The translations under genes were made by a program, and so were the position numbers. DNA of 23,251 nucleotides from a virus. The notes below the pieces were generated by a model. The model was not told the origin of the DNA. It did no database searches and saw only the letters and a program-made list of their open reading frames with translations. Shown piece by piece: positions 7,916-14,512 of this stretch; the stretch's first letter is position 1, and each line of letters begins with the position of its first letter. Location: positions 1-23,251 of the IMG/VR virus record IMGVR_UViG_3300005832_000033; one strand, 5' to 3'.

Positions 7916-7972
7916 TTAATCATCAACTTGAATATCCATAAAACTCTCAATGATATTATCCATTTTATCCAT
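7916..7972 (-). CDS. Possible 18-aa leader-like ORF after the radical SAM gene
   Basis: An ATG overlaps the radical SAM stop region and opens an 18-codon frame (MDKMDNIIESFMDIQVDD), ending 8 nt before the 50-aa ORF. It is very acidic. No real Shine-Dalgarno site is seen. It may be a translated coupler, a short peptide substrate, or chance. Confidence 0.25.
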   Translation of the reverse strand: MDKMDNIIESFMDIQVDD

Positions 7973-8882
7973 CTTTTCTACAATTTTTACAGTATTTATC
8001 ATTCCCATTTAAAACCATTTTTCTCAACTTATTATACTTTTCCCCATTGAAAATCTCATCAAAAGACTCTTTTTTCACATTACCCATATTAACATGATTC
8101 CAACAACAGGGAACTACTTTTCCTGTTACACTAACAAAGAAATATCTATCAATATAATGACAACTGGTAATATCAACTTTTCTATTTATGTTTTGAGAAT
8201 CGGTATCGGGATTGAAAATATAAAAACTAACACCATTATCTTTTGCATAATTTTTATATTCTTTTATTTTTTCCCTGATATTATCATCAATTTTTAAAAC
8301 CAGATTATCTGTATACATATCTTTTAACGTAGGTGTTAAACCGATACAGGCAACATGAGAACCTGACACTTTTCCCATATCAATAAATTCAGGAATCTCT
8401 TCAAAATTATATCGATTAATCACAAAAGATAAATCGATTTTACCTTTGAATCCCCTGGATTTCAATGAATTTATATTCGATAAAACCCGTTTAAGTCCAT
8501 TTTTGCCCATTAATTTTTTATATGTCTCATTATTTAGTGAATTTAACGATATTGTCAAATTTATCACAGTAGAATCGATTAAATCATCAAAATATTTATC
8601 GATTAAAATACCATTTGTAGATACTCTTACATTTTTACCTTTTTCTTTAAAGTACTTGATAAATTTTGGAAACTCAGGATGAGTCATAACTTCCCCATAG
8701 CCGGATATATCAATATATGAATGGATATGATCTCCTTCTACAGAGTCTATCATTTTTTCAAAACCTTTAATATCATCGAAATTTAATACCTTTTTTCTTT
8801 TTAGATTTCGATTATCACAAAATACACATTGTAAATTACAAAATTGTGTTAATTCTAAAAACAATATTTTAATTTTATTCAT
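7965..8882 (-). CDS. Radical SAM enzyme with SPASM-type C-terminal cysteines
   Basis: The 305-aa protein begins with the radical SAM [4Fe-4S] motif C15-x3-C19-x2-C22 (CNLQCVFC). It continues with the expected barrel segments, including SGYGEVMTHPEF and VRVSTNGILID. The C-terminal region has C241, C259, C260, C298 and C301 in the pattern of a SPASM/twitch auxiliary cluster. Enzymes of this type cleave S-adenosylmethionine and often modify peptides (sactipeptide, quinohaemoprotein or mycofactocin maturation) or carbohydrates. The start has GGAGAG upstream and overlaps the stop of a 55-aa ORF (ATGA). The substrate is unknown: the tiny ORFs on both sides favour a peptide, the glycosyltransferase next door a sugar. 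Confidence 0.9.
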   Translation of the reverse strand: MNKIKILFLELTQFCNLQCVFCDNRNLKRKKVLNFDDIKGFEKMIDSVEGDHIHSYIDISGYGEVMTHPEFPKFIKYFKEKGKNVRVSTNGILIDKYFDDLIDSTVINLTISLNSLNNETYKKLMGKNGLKRVLSNINSLKSRGFKGKIDLSFVINRYNFEEIPEFIDMGKVSGSHVACIGLTPTLKDMYTDNLVLKIDDNIREKIKEYKNYAKDNGVSFYIFNPDTDSQNINRKVDITSCHYIDRYFFVSVTGKVVPCCWNHVNMGNVKKESFDEIFNGEKYNKLRKMVLNGNDKYCKNCRKDG

Positions 8883-9046
8883 ATTTCTCTCCTATCATTA
8901 TAATCGACTATACTAAAATACCCAAAACAATATCCTTTAGTTTCATTGAATTCATTTATATTAATCATAAATTCTCTATTTAAATTATGAATTGTTTCTT
9001 TATGTATTATATTCTTTTTATTTTCATAATCCTTTTTCATATTCAT
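8879..9046 (-). CDS. Small protein, 55 aa, coupled to the radical SAM gene
   Basis: The ORF starts 3 nt after the glycosyltransferase stop and ends in an ATGA overlap with the radical SAM start. It is hydrophilic (MNMKKDYENKKNIIHKE...), with one cysteine in a glycine/aromatic core (KGYCFGYFS) near residue 40 and an acidic/basic end. A charged N-terminal part followed by a Cys/Gly/aromatic core resembles the layout of peptide precursors for radical SAM/SPASM enzymes. With one cysteine it is not a classical sactipeptide. It may also be an ordinary small phage protein. Confidence 0.65.
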   Translation of the reverse strand: MNMKKDYENKKNIIHKETIHNLNREFMININEFNETKGYCFGYFSIVDYNDRREI

Positions 9047-9048
9047 TA

Positions 9049-11514
9049 TTATATATCTATTTTTTTATTATTTTCTAATTTTAACACATTCTGTATTTTT
9101 CTTGATAATAAACAATTGTCATTCATAATATTTTCATGGTTGATTCGATTACAATATTCCCCACTCAATTTATAACCACCATACCAATGTATTCCTATAG
9201 TTTTGTCAGTAGTGTAATCTTTTCCATTTTCCATATATAACTCTTTAATTCGAGACAATGGATAAAAATTATAAAATAAATCTTTCTCAATATTGAAAAT
9301 ATTCAAATCTCTAAATCTATTTTTTATAATGCCAATATCTGGAAATTCTCTATTTAACAATACCACACCCAGACTCTGATAATTATTAAAATCTATTTTT
9401 ACCTTTTTTATCTTTTCCCGGATATAACTAAAATACTCATTATTATTTCCACCACTCAGCATAAATCCAATTGTGTGATATGTTTCTGCATTTTTCTCAA
9501 TTTCACATATCTGAATGCCCGTATCAAGATTTTCATTACCGGGCGTATTGAAAATACACTCATTCATGGATTTAATAAAAATTATATCCATATCCGCCCA
9601 TACACCGGAATTTATTGATAATAATTTCCATCGTAACAAATCGGATTTAAACACCTCCGGGTAATGTTTAAATTTATCATCATTTATCCTGATAAATCGA
9701 ATATTTTTTATATTTTTCAACTCTGAAAAATAATTATTTTTATTTTCAATTTCAAATTTATGTTCATCCGATTTCCAGGTTATTTCACTGGAACTATTTT
9801 TAGTATAAAAATAATTTATTTTCCAATCCGGGTTTAAAATACTGAATGTTTTAATCGTTAAGAATCTTAAATAAGGTAATGTTTTATTCCCCCAATAAAA
9901 ATTAATCGTTTTATCTATTTTTTTCAAATGCCATTGTTCATTCTTTTTTGGTTCTTGTTTAATTTTAAAATTTTTTTTTAATTTAACCGATTTCTCATTT
10001 TTTATGATGTTATAAGATTTTCTTATATCCACTACAGACCACACACCCAATGATTTATCTTTGCAATCACTGCCATCAGTATCAATTTGTGTGCATCTTT
10101 CATGTATCATATAAATAGGATCTCTTAAATTTATAGGAGACTTTACAAGATTAATCGTTCGCCATGAAATTCCTTTATTTAAATCAATATCCTTTTTATT
10201 CTGTCTGTCATGGCGTATAAATGTAGTTGTTAATAAATATTTACAACTACTATTAGCAATCCTGTATAAGAACGCGACAATGGAATTAAAACTATAATGA
10301 ACCAATAAATCTCGACATATAACCAGGTCATAATTAAAATCATCAAAGTTCATTTTCATTATATCGAGAGCGTAAAATTCATAGTCTGGAAAATTTATTT
10401 TATTCTTTTCAATCAAATCATCAACAATATCAACACCTGTATATTTTATTCCGGGCAATTGATATAAAACATGTTTCATCCAGTTTAAATCTCCACACCC
10501 CATATCAAGAATACTCTTTATTTCATAATTTTTTACTAAATGAGGAATCCTGTTTATAATTCTTTTTGTCTGGTCCAGATCACTCCCCTTACCACTCTTA
10601 GATTCTTTACCACCCCATATATTATTATTATAAATTTTTGTATATAACTCTTTCTCTTCGTTCAAATTTATGTCTCCCTTATTCTTTTCCCATGTTTCAA
10701 AAGTAATATTCTTCATTTTAAAAAAATTCCCCGGATTATATTTCCATCTTATATATTCTATATAATCCAACCCCTTTTTATCATTTTTAATTTTTATCAT
10801 ATTTTTAACAAGATTTTCGGGGTATCCGGTTTCTTTTAGTCTTTTTGACATATTATCATCGTGTCTACGGAACCAGCCTAGATTTTTATCCAGAAATGCT
10901 AATTTCCCATTGGCAAAAACAAACCGGATTACCTGTTCATAATCCTCACACGGCTCATGAATATACCATTCACCGGCTTTAATCCTGATACTATCCCTGA
11001 ATAACCAGATACAGCCTAAAACGTAATTGACAAAAATTTTATTTTCACTCCATTCCTGATTCACTTCTTCTTTCAAATTTTTAATTTTCAAGACATTTAA
11101 TCCGGTCCTGTCCACAATGCGAATATCCATATTGGAATAAACCATATCGATATCAGGATTTCCATCCAGGAACTTATTCAATTCAAAAAATGCATTTTCA
11201 TTTAAATAATTATCAGATGCCCACCAGGTTATTTTCGGACATCTTGTAGTTTCGTTATTAATAGTTAAACCTTTATTTAATGCGGCCCCTGTTCCGGGTA
11301 ACATCTCTTTATCGATGGTCACTTTCGGATAAATAGAATCTTTATATTTTTCTTTATACCGTTTCAAAATGGCATTGGTATTATCAATAGAATTATTATC
11401 TATGACAATTAAATGGAAATTTTTAAAAGTTTGATTTAATACTGAATCTAATGACTCTTCTAAAAATTTATCCTGATTCTTTGTTGGTACAACACAACAT
11501 ATTTCGTAATTCAT
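9049..11514 (-). CDS. Trifunctional fusion: GT2 glycosyltransferase, SAM methyltransferase, DXD glycosyltransferase
   Basis: Three domains follow one another in 821 residues. Residues 1-230 are a GT2/GT-A glycosyltransferase: VVPTKN (8-13), IDNNSIDNT (38-46), WWASDN (97-102, metal/donor region) and a WFRRHDD end. Residues about 295-500 are a class I SAM methyltransferase with motif I ILDMGCGDLNW (335-345), preceded by IWGGKESKSGKGSD as in capsule-associated methyltransferases. Residues 530-790 resemble the sugar-binding DXD (Gly_transf_sug/capsular synthesis) family: FYWGNKTLP, SDLLRWKLL, VWADMD with D641-M-D643, and HWYGG near the end. Together they could build and methylate a glycan, on the virion, the host surface or a modified nucleotide. 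It lies 2 nt after the RHH-like gene. No break is seen in the fusion. Confidence 0.88.
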   Translation of the reverse strand: MNYEICCVVPTKNQDKFLEESLDSVLNQTFKNFHLIVIDNNSIDNTNAILKRYKEKYKDSIYPKVTIDKEMLPGTGAALNKGLTINNETTRCPKITWWASDNYLNENAFFELNKFLDGNPDIDMVYSNMDIRIVDRTGLNVLKIKNLKEEVNQEWSENKIFVNYVLGCIWLFRDSIRIKAGEWYIHEPCEDYEQVIRFVFANGKLAFLDKNLGWFRRHDDNMSKRLKETGYPENLVKNMIKIKNDKKGLDYIEYIRWKYNPGNFFKMKNITFETWEKNKGDINLNEEKELYTKIYNNNIWGGKESKSGKGSDLDQTKRIINRIPHLVKNYEIKSILDMGCGDLNWMKHVLYQLPGIKYTGVDIVDDLIEKNKINFPDYEFYALDIMKMNFDDFNYDLVICRDLLVHYSFNSIVAFLYRIANSSCKYLLTTTFIRHDRQNKKDIDLNKGISWRTINLVKSPINLRDPIYMIHERCTQIDTDGSDCKDKSLGVWSVVDIRKSYNIIKNEKSVKLKKNFKIKQEPKKNEQWHLKKIDKTINFYWGNKTLPYLRFLTIKTFSILNPDWKINYFYTKNSSSEITWKSDEHKFEIENKNNYFSELKNIKNIRFIRINDDKFKHYPEVFKSDLLRWKLLSINSGVWADMDIIFIKSMNECIFNTPGNENLDTGIQICEIEKNAETYHTIGFMLSGGNNNEYFSYIREKIKKVKIDFNNYQSLGVVLLNREFPDIGIIKNRFRDLNIFNIEKDLFYNFYPLSRIKELYMENGKDYTTDKTIGIHWYGGYKLSGEYCNRINHENIMNDNCLLSRKIQNVLKLENNKKIDI

Positions 11515-11516
11515 AA

Positions 11517-11849
11517 TTATATATCTAATTTCTCTTTAATAGCATAATTTAATACTATCAAAGATAACAGATATGTCGTATCGTATTGATAAGTTTCATC
11601 ATTTGATTTTATTTCGACTAAATTATCAACATCCTCAACGAATAACAATACGGTTGTTTTAATCAGCTCCATATTTTCAATTTTTTTATTCAATTCGTGT
11701 ATTATTCCCTTTTCTATTGGATTTTTTATCATATCGTGAACCGCCTCTCTTATAAAATAAGAGAGATTTTTATACCTACTATCTTTTTTAATTCTTTCTT
11801 TTAATTCTTTCTTTATCCAGTAATTGGCTCTTTTTGTACTCTTTTTCAT
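11517..11849 (-). CDS. Ribbon-helix-helix-like small protein, 110 aa
   Basis: Residues 5-42 (for example ANYWIKKELKERIKK, then NLSYFIREAVHDMI) have the strand-helix-turn-helix pattern of ribbon-helix-helix DNA-binding proteins, as in phage Arc-like repressors and antitoxins. The rest is helical with an acidic middle (LLFVEDVDNLVEI). It is the first gene after the tRNA, with GGAG about 11 nt before the ATG, and lies 2 nt from the glycosyltransferase fusion. It may regulate that operon or other phage promoters. The family call rests on pattern only. Confidence 0.6.
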   Translation of the reverse strand: MKKSTKRANYWIKKELKERIKKDSRYKNLSYFIREAVHDMIKNPIEKGIIHELNKKIENMELIKTTVLLFVEDVDNLVEIKSNDETYQYDTTYLLSLIVLNYAIKEKLDI

Positions 11850-11873
11850 TTATATTCTAACTCCTATAATATA

Positions 11874-11945
11874 TGGGCCTATCAGGACTCGAACCTGAAA
11901 CCAACCGGTTATGAGCCGGTAGCTCTCCAATTAAGCTATAGGCCC
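11874..11945 (-). tRNA. tRNA with CAU anticodon (Met or Ile2), no encoded CCA
   Basis: The minus strand folds as a full cloverleaf: a 7-bp acceptor stem GGGCCTA/TAGGCCC (G1 at 11945), a 3-bp D stem, a 5-bp anticodon stem ACCGG/CCGGT around the loop CTCATAA (anticodon CAT), a 5-nt variable region and a T stem TCAGG/CCTGA with loop TTCGAGT. The discriminator base is A (11874); CCA is not encoded and must be added. G1-C72 pairing rules out a usual bacterial initiator with a 1-72 mismatch. The choice between elongator Met and lysidine-modified Ile2 (reading AUA) cannot be made by eye. Confidence 0.95.
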
Positions 11946-11952
11946 TTTATAT

Positions 11953-11981
11953 ATTATATCATACTTTCTTATATTTTTCAA
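11953..11981 (-). promoter_or_regulatory. Sigma70-type promoter directly in front of the tRNA
   Basis: The minus strand has TTGAAA (11976-11981), a 17-nt spacer and TATAAT (11953-11958). Seven nt separate the -10 box from G1 of the tRNA, so transcription should start at or within a nucleotide or two of the mature 5' end. It probably also serves the genes behind the tRNA. Confidence 0.8.
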
Positions 11982-11996
11982 CTAATAATTTATTCT

Positions 11997-13085
11997 TTAT
12001 TCATATTTCAATAAGTATTCGGGATTAATCACTTTAAAAGATAATAATTTATTTCCATCCTTAACATATCTAACAACAAATCCTTCATTTTTAATTTTAG
12101 GATTCAAATAACTCACTCCTTTTGAATACTCAATTAAATTTTCAATGTTCTCCGATAAGAAGAATTCTCCATAATATGGAACAAATGTTAAACCGTGTTT
12201 ATCACAAAATTCTTTTATCTCAACGTAATTATAATGATATTCATTACCACTACGAATTTCGATAATATTGAAAATGAATAATTTCGGACCTGAAAACCCA
12301 TATCGATTATCCTGTACACCAGGCGCGCATTGCTCCCCCTGAATTATCATTTCATTTTTTTGTAAATTCAGAATTTCTTTAATATTATACATTCTTGCAA
12401 TCTTCCAATATAACGAATTATCTTCTTTTTTCAACCAGATATTCCGGGAACAAACACCAAAATATTTCTGTTTAAAAAAGAAAAATCTTTTTCTATATTT
12501 CGTAAAAAATGTAACAGATTGACCATCAATTTTTTCTGTAACATGAAATTTCTTATCCTTAAATTCATTGTAAATAGATTTATAATTCATATTTTGAATT
12601 CTATTTTCATCTGTTTTTCTAACAAATGTAGGCCAACGGCCTTTTATCGATTTGAATCCAAAATATTTCCGAAGAAATCCTCTTTTTTTCTGTTCTATTG
12701 TTAATAATTCATTTCTTTCTGTAGGAGTTAAATATTTTTTCACTTCCAATATTTCAGTTACAACCATCCCAACTTTTAATTTTTCACCTTCTAATTTTTT
12801 AAAAGTATTAATGGGCATACATAAACCCTGAGAAATTACTTTTTTTAATTTGATAGTTTTTACTCTGAATTTTCTTTCCCGCATAAATTCAGACCATTCT
12901 TTCTCTGGAAGTAAAGAATCAATTTCAAAATATACACATAAATCATTCACCTTGAATTCATTTTTCCTGACAACAAATTCCCATTCTAAATTATGTAATT
13001 TCGCTTTTTCTATAAAATCCGCACCTTCAATTGATTCTAATTTTTCAATCAATTGAATTGTAACTAAATTTCTATTTGTATCCAT
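11997..13085 (-). CDS. RNA ligase, DRB0094-like with N-terminal OB domain
   Basis: The 362-aa protein is a nucleotidyltransferase-type RNA ligase. Residues 1-115 form an OB-like module as in the Deinococcus ligase family (DRB0094). The adenylation motif I is E184-K185-I-D187-G188 with K185 as the lysine that takes AMP; motif Ia follows as CSRN (212-215), then IIQGEQC (247-253), LFIFNII (269-275), EGFVVR (334-339) and LLSFKVINPEY with K351 as motif V. All catalytic motifs look intact. Such enzymes seal RNA nicks with 3'-OH/5'-PO4 ends. The gene has GGAGA upstream and follows a small acidic gene by 2 nt; the tRNA lies 51 nt downstream. Repair of cleaved tRNA is a plausible role, by inference. 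Confidence 0.9.
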   Translation of the reverse strand: MDTNRNLVTIQLIEKLESIEGADFIEKAKLHNLEWEFVVRKNEFKVNDLCVYFEIDSLLPEKEWSEFMRERKFRVKTIKLKKVISQGLCMPINTFKKLEGEKLKVGMVVTEILEVKKYLTPTERNELLTIEQKKRGFLRKYFGFKSIKGRWPTFVRKTDENRIQNMNYKSIYNEFKDKKFHVTEKIDGQSVTFFTKYRKRFFFFKQKYFGVCSRNIWLKKEDNSLYWKIARMYNIKEILNLQKNEMIIQGEQCAPGVQDNRYGFSGPKLFIFNIIEIRSGNEYHYNYVEIKEFCDKHGLTFVPYYGEFFLSENIENLIEYSKGVSYLNPKIKNEGFVVRYVKDGNKLLSFKVINPEYLLKYE

Positions 13086-13087
13086 TT

Positions 13088-13300
13088 TTAATCTCCTATA
13101 ATATCAAAATAAAATCCGGAACTTTCATCATCATTAATAGTATCCCACATATCTTCTAACATTTGTTTTTCAATTAATTCATCTCTTTCTTTTAATAATT
13201 TTAGATAATTTATAGAATTAAAAATATCTTTTAATGGATAATTATTTAAAAGATATTTGATTTTCTCTATCACTTTTTCATCTTTCAATAATTCATTCAT
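13088..13300 (-). CDS. Small acidic protein, 70 aa
   Basis: An in-frame ATG at 13312 exists, but it is part of the TATGGAGG leader and lies at the predicted transcript start. The ATG at 13300, 5 nt after GGAGG, is the real start. The protein is helical and acidic (MNELLKDEKVIEKIKYLL..., DDESSGFYFDIIGD at the end), with no recognised family. It is the first gene of the RNA ligase operon, behind a consensus promoter. Confidence 0.75.
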   Translation of the reverse strand: MNELLKDEKVIEKIKYLLNNYPLKDIFNSINYLKLLKERDELIEKQMLEDMWDTINDDESSGFYFDIIGD

Positions 13301-13305
13301 GATAA

Positions 13306-13346
13306 CCTCCATATACTATTATAATATAAAAAAATATTTTTGTCAA
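13306..13346 (-). promoter_or_regulatory. Perfect sigma70-type promoter with very short leader (copy 2)
   Basis: TTGACA (13341-13346), 17-nt spacer and TATAAT (13318-13323) are followed by GGAGG at 13306-13310, nearly at the transcript start. About 49 bp (13306-13354) are identical to copy 3 at 14436-14484. It drives the small acidic gene and the RNA ligase. Confidence 0.92.
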
Positions 13347-13374
13347 CTATTTTAAAACATTTTTTATTTTTTTC

Positions 13375-13380
13375 TATATA
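13375..13380 (+). promoter_or_regulatory. TATATA box 4 nt before the FmdB-like start
   Basis: CTATATA followed by AACC stands directly before the ATG at 13385 with no Shine-Dalgarno site. It fits a late-type -10 element giving a leaderless mRNA, as seen before 14513 and 18623. Confidence 0.45.
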
Positions 13381-13384
13381 AACC

Positions 13385-13642
13385 ATGCCAACATATGAAT
13401 TTGAATGCAAAAATGAAAAATGCAGAAATATCGAAGAAATTTTTCTAAAACATATTATCACCGATACGGAAAAAATTAGAAATTGTGAATCCTGTAATAG
13501 TGAAATGGAACTGATAATTTTTTCTCCAAATTGGAAAATTAACGATCAAGACCATGGCTGGTATATTCAAGACCCTGGATTTAATAATGAAAAACCCGAA
13601 TACAATTTTCATATAAAACAACGTAAAATAAATAATTATTAA
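13385..13642 (+). CDS. FmdB-type zinc-ribbon protein, 85 aa
   Basis: The start MPTYEFEC is the hallmark of the FmdB/CxxC-CxxC zinc-ribbon family. Zinc ligands would be C8 and C13 (spaced by four residues rather than the usual two) and C34-x2-C37. The C-terminal half (NDQDHGWYIQDPGF) has no recognised domain. Family members are small putative regulators that occur in bacteria and phages; molecular function is not established. There is no Shine-Dalgarno site; a TATATA box lies 4 nt before the ATG. It converges with the minus-strand gene at 13662. Confidence 0.8.
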   Translation: MPTYEFECKNEKCRNIEEIFLKHIITDTEKIRNCESCNSEMELIIFSPNWKINDQDHGWYIQDPGFNNEKPEYNFHIKQRKINNY

Positions 13643-13661
13643 AAATACATTCTCACCCCAT

Positions 13662-14219
13662 TTATTTCATTTTTTCTTCATGGGGAAACGACTTCCGCAT
13701 ATATATTATTTTTTTTTCTTTATTTATATCAATATGATATGGTAACTCCCAATCATCTTTATTTTCAATCTTATTTCCAGTTACTTTTAATAAAACTTCT
13801 AATTGTTCAAACGCATCTTCAACACCATCCCGATAACCGGATACCTCAATCGCTGAAAATGCATTTGAAAATGCATTTTTTAATTTTCTAACTTCTTTTG
13901 CCAACATATACATTCTTTCATATTCATTCCTGGTATCCTTGTAATCCTGAATGCCGCCCTTACCGCTACATTCTTTACATCCCTTTCCAGAACATAAAGG
14001 ACATGGTAAATGTCCATTTCTAAACAAATATTTTTCGCTTTCATCCATTCTCTGAAAAAACTCAAGTTCTTTCTCTGTTTGTGGGAATGGACATGTTTCA
14101 TTATATGGAACCACTGCACAATTTTCACTAGTTAAATAAGCCTGTCTGCATTCTAGCAGACATGAAGAAAGATTATCCCGTTTATCCCACGCCTTACATT
14201 TCTTACATTCCTGTTTCAT
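13662..14219 (-). CDS. Cysteine-rich protein with DnaJ-like zinc motifs, 185 aa
   Basis: The N-terminal half holds many cysteines: C5-x2-C8, C20, C24, C34, C43, then C73-x2-C76 and C81-x2-C84. The last two sit in CPLCSGKGCKECSGKG, close to the CxxCxGxG repeats of the DnaJ zinc finger. Residues 90-185 are helical and charged without a known domain, and there is no J domain. It may bind zinc and a protein or nucleic-acid partner. The start overlaps the stop of the preceding gene (ATGA), so translation is coupled. A 12-bp direct repeat within it encodes NAFSNAFS. Confidence 0.75.
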   Translation of the reverse strand: MKQECKKCKAWDKRDNLSSCLLECRQAYLTSENCAVVPYNETCPFPQTEKELEFFQRMDESEKYLFRNGHLPCPLCSGKGCKECSGKGGIQDYKDTRNEYERMYMLAKEVRKLKNAFSNAFSAIEVSGYRDGVEDAFEQLEVLLKVTGNKIENKDDWELPYHIDINKEKKIIYMRKSFPHEEKMK

Positions 14220-14428
14220 TTCAATTTACCTCCATATGTTGTTTCTCTCCAAACTCTCATTTTATGTTTGAATTTCCATCCGCGCTTATCTGCACGTTTT
14301 GACCTGCGCACATAAGCCATATATCCCTTTCCTTTATTAAATTTTCCTTTCCCATAAGAATAAGAAAAACCATCACAATTTATCATTCTGACACCAATCC
14401 TTTTTTTCTCTTCGATTGTTTTTCTCAT
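14216..14428 (-). CDS. Small basic protein, 70 aa
   Basis: An upstream in-frame ATG at 14476 lies within the promoter's -35 box, so it cannot be in the transcript. The ATG at 14428, 7 nt after GGAGG, is the start (MRKTIEEKKR). The protein is strongly basic, with Gly/Lys and Arg/Lys runs (YGKGKFNKGKGYMAYVRRSK) and a tryptophan-rich end, and could bind nucleic acid. It is the first gene after a consensus promoter and is coupled to the cysteine-rich gene. No family is recognised. Confidence 0.75.
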   Translation of the reverse strand: MRKTIEEKKRIGVRMINCDGFSYSYGKGKFNKGKGYMAYVRRSKRADKRGWKFKHKMRVWRETTYGGKLK

Positions 14429-14435
14429 TTTACTA

Positions 14436-14476
14436 CCTCCATATACTATTATAATATAAAAAAATATTTTTGTCAA
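14436..14476 (-). promoter_or_regulatory. Perfect sigma70-type promoter with very short leader (copy 3)
   Basis: TTGACA (14471-14476), 17-nt spacer, TATAAT (14448-14453) and GGAGG (14436-14440) repeat copy 2 base for base. It drives the 14216 and 13662 genes on the minus strand. Confidence 0.92.
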
Positions 14477-14502
14477 CTATTTTATGAAAAAATTTTGAAA
14501 AA

Positions 14503-14510
14503 TATATAAT
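14503..14510 (+). promoter_or_regulatory. TATATAAT box before the gp15-like gene (late-type)
   Basis: TATATAAT and TT stand directly before the ATG at 14513, with no Shine-Dalgarno site. The match to T4 late promoters (TATAAATA) is close, and the gene behind it is a structural, late-type gene. The transcript would be leaderless. Confidence 0.5.
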
Positions 14511-14512
14511 TT

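Noticed and set aside
13301-13312. ATG at 13312 as start of the small acidic gene
   Set aside because: This ATG is part of TATGGAGG at the predicted transcript start; the ATG at 13300 has GGAGG at the correct distance.
13656-13685. CCCCAT ... ATGGGG inverted repeat between convergent genes
   Set aside because: Short arms, an 18-nt loop and no T run; part of it is coding sequence.
13855-13886. Tandem 12-mer repeat GAAAATGCATTT
   Set aside because: It encodes a duplicated NAFS in a helical region of the cysteine-rich protein; a minor internal duplication without other signs of function.
14429-14476. N-terminal extension of the basic gene to ATG 14476
   Set aside because: The extension runs through the -35 and -10 boxes of a perfect promoter, so it is not transcribed from it.
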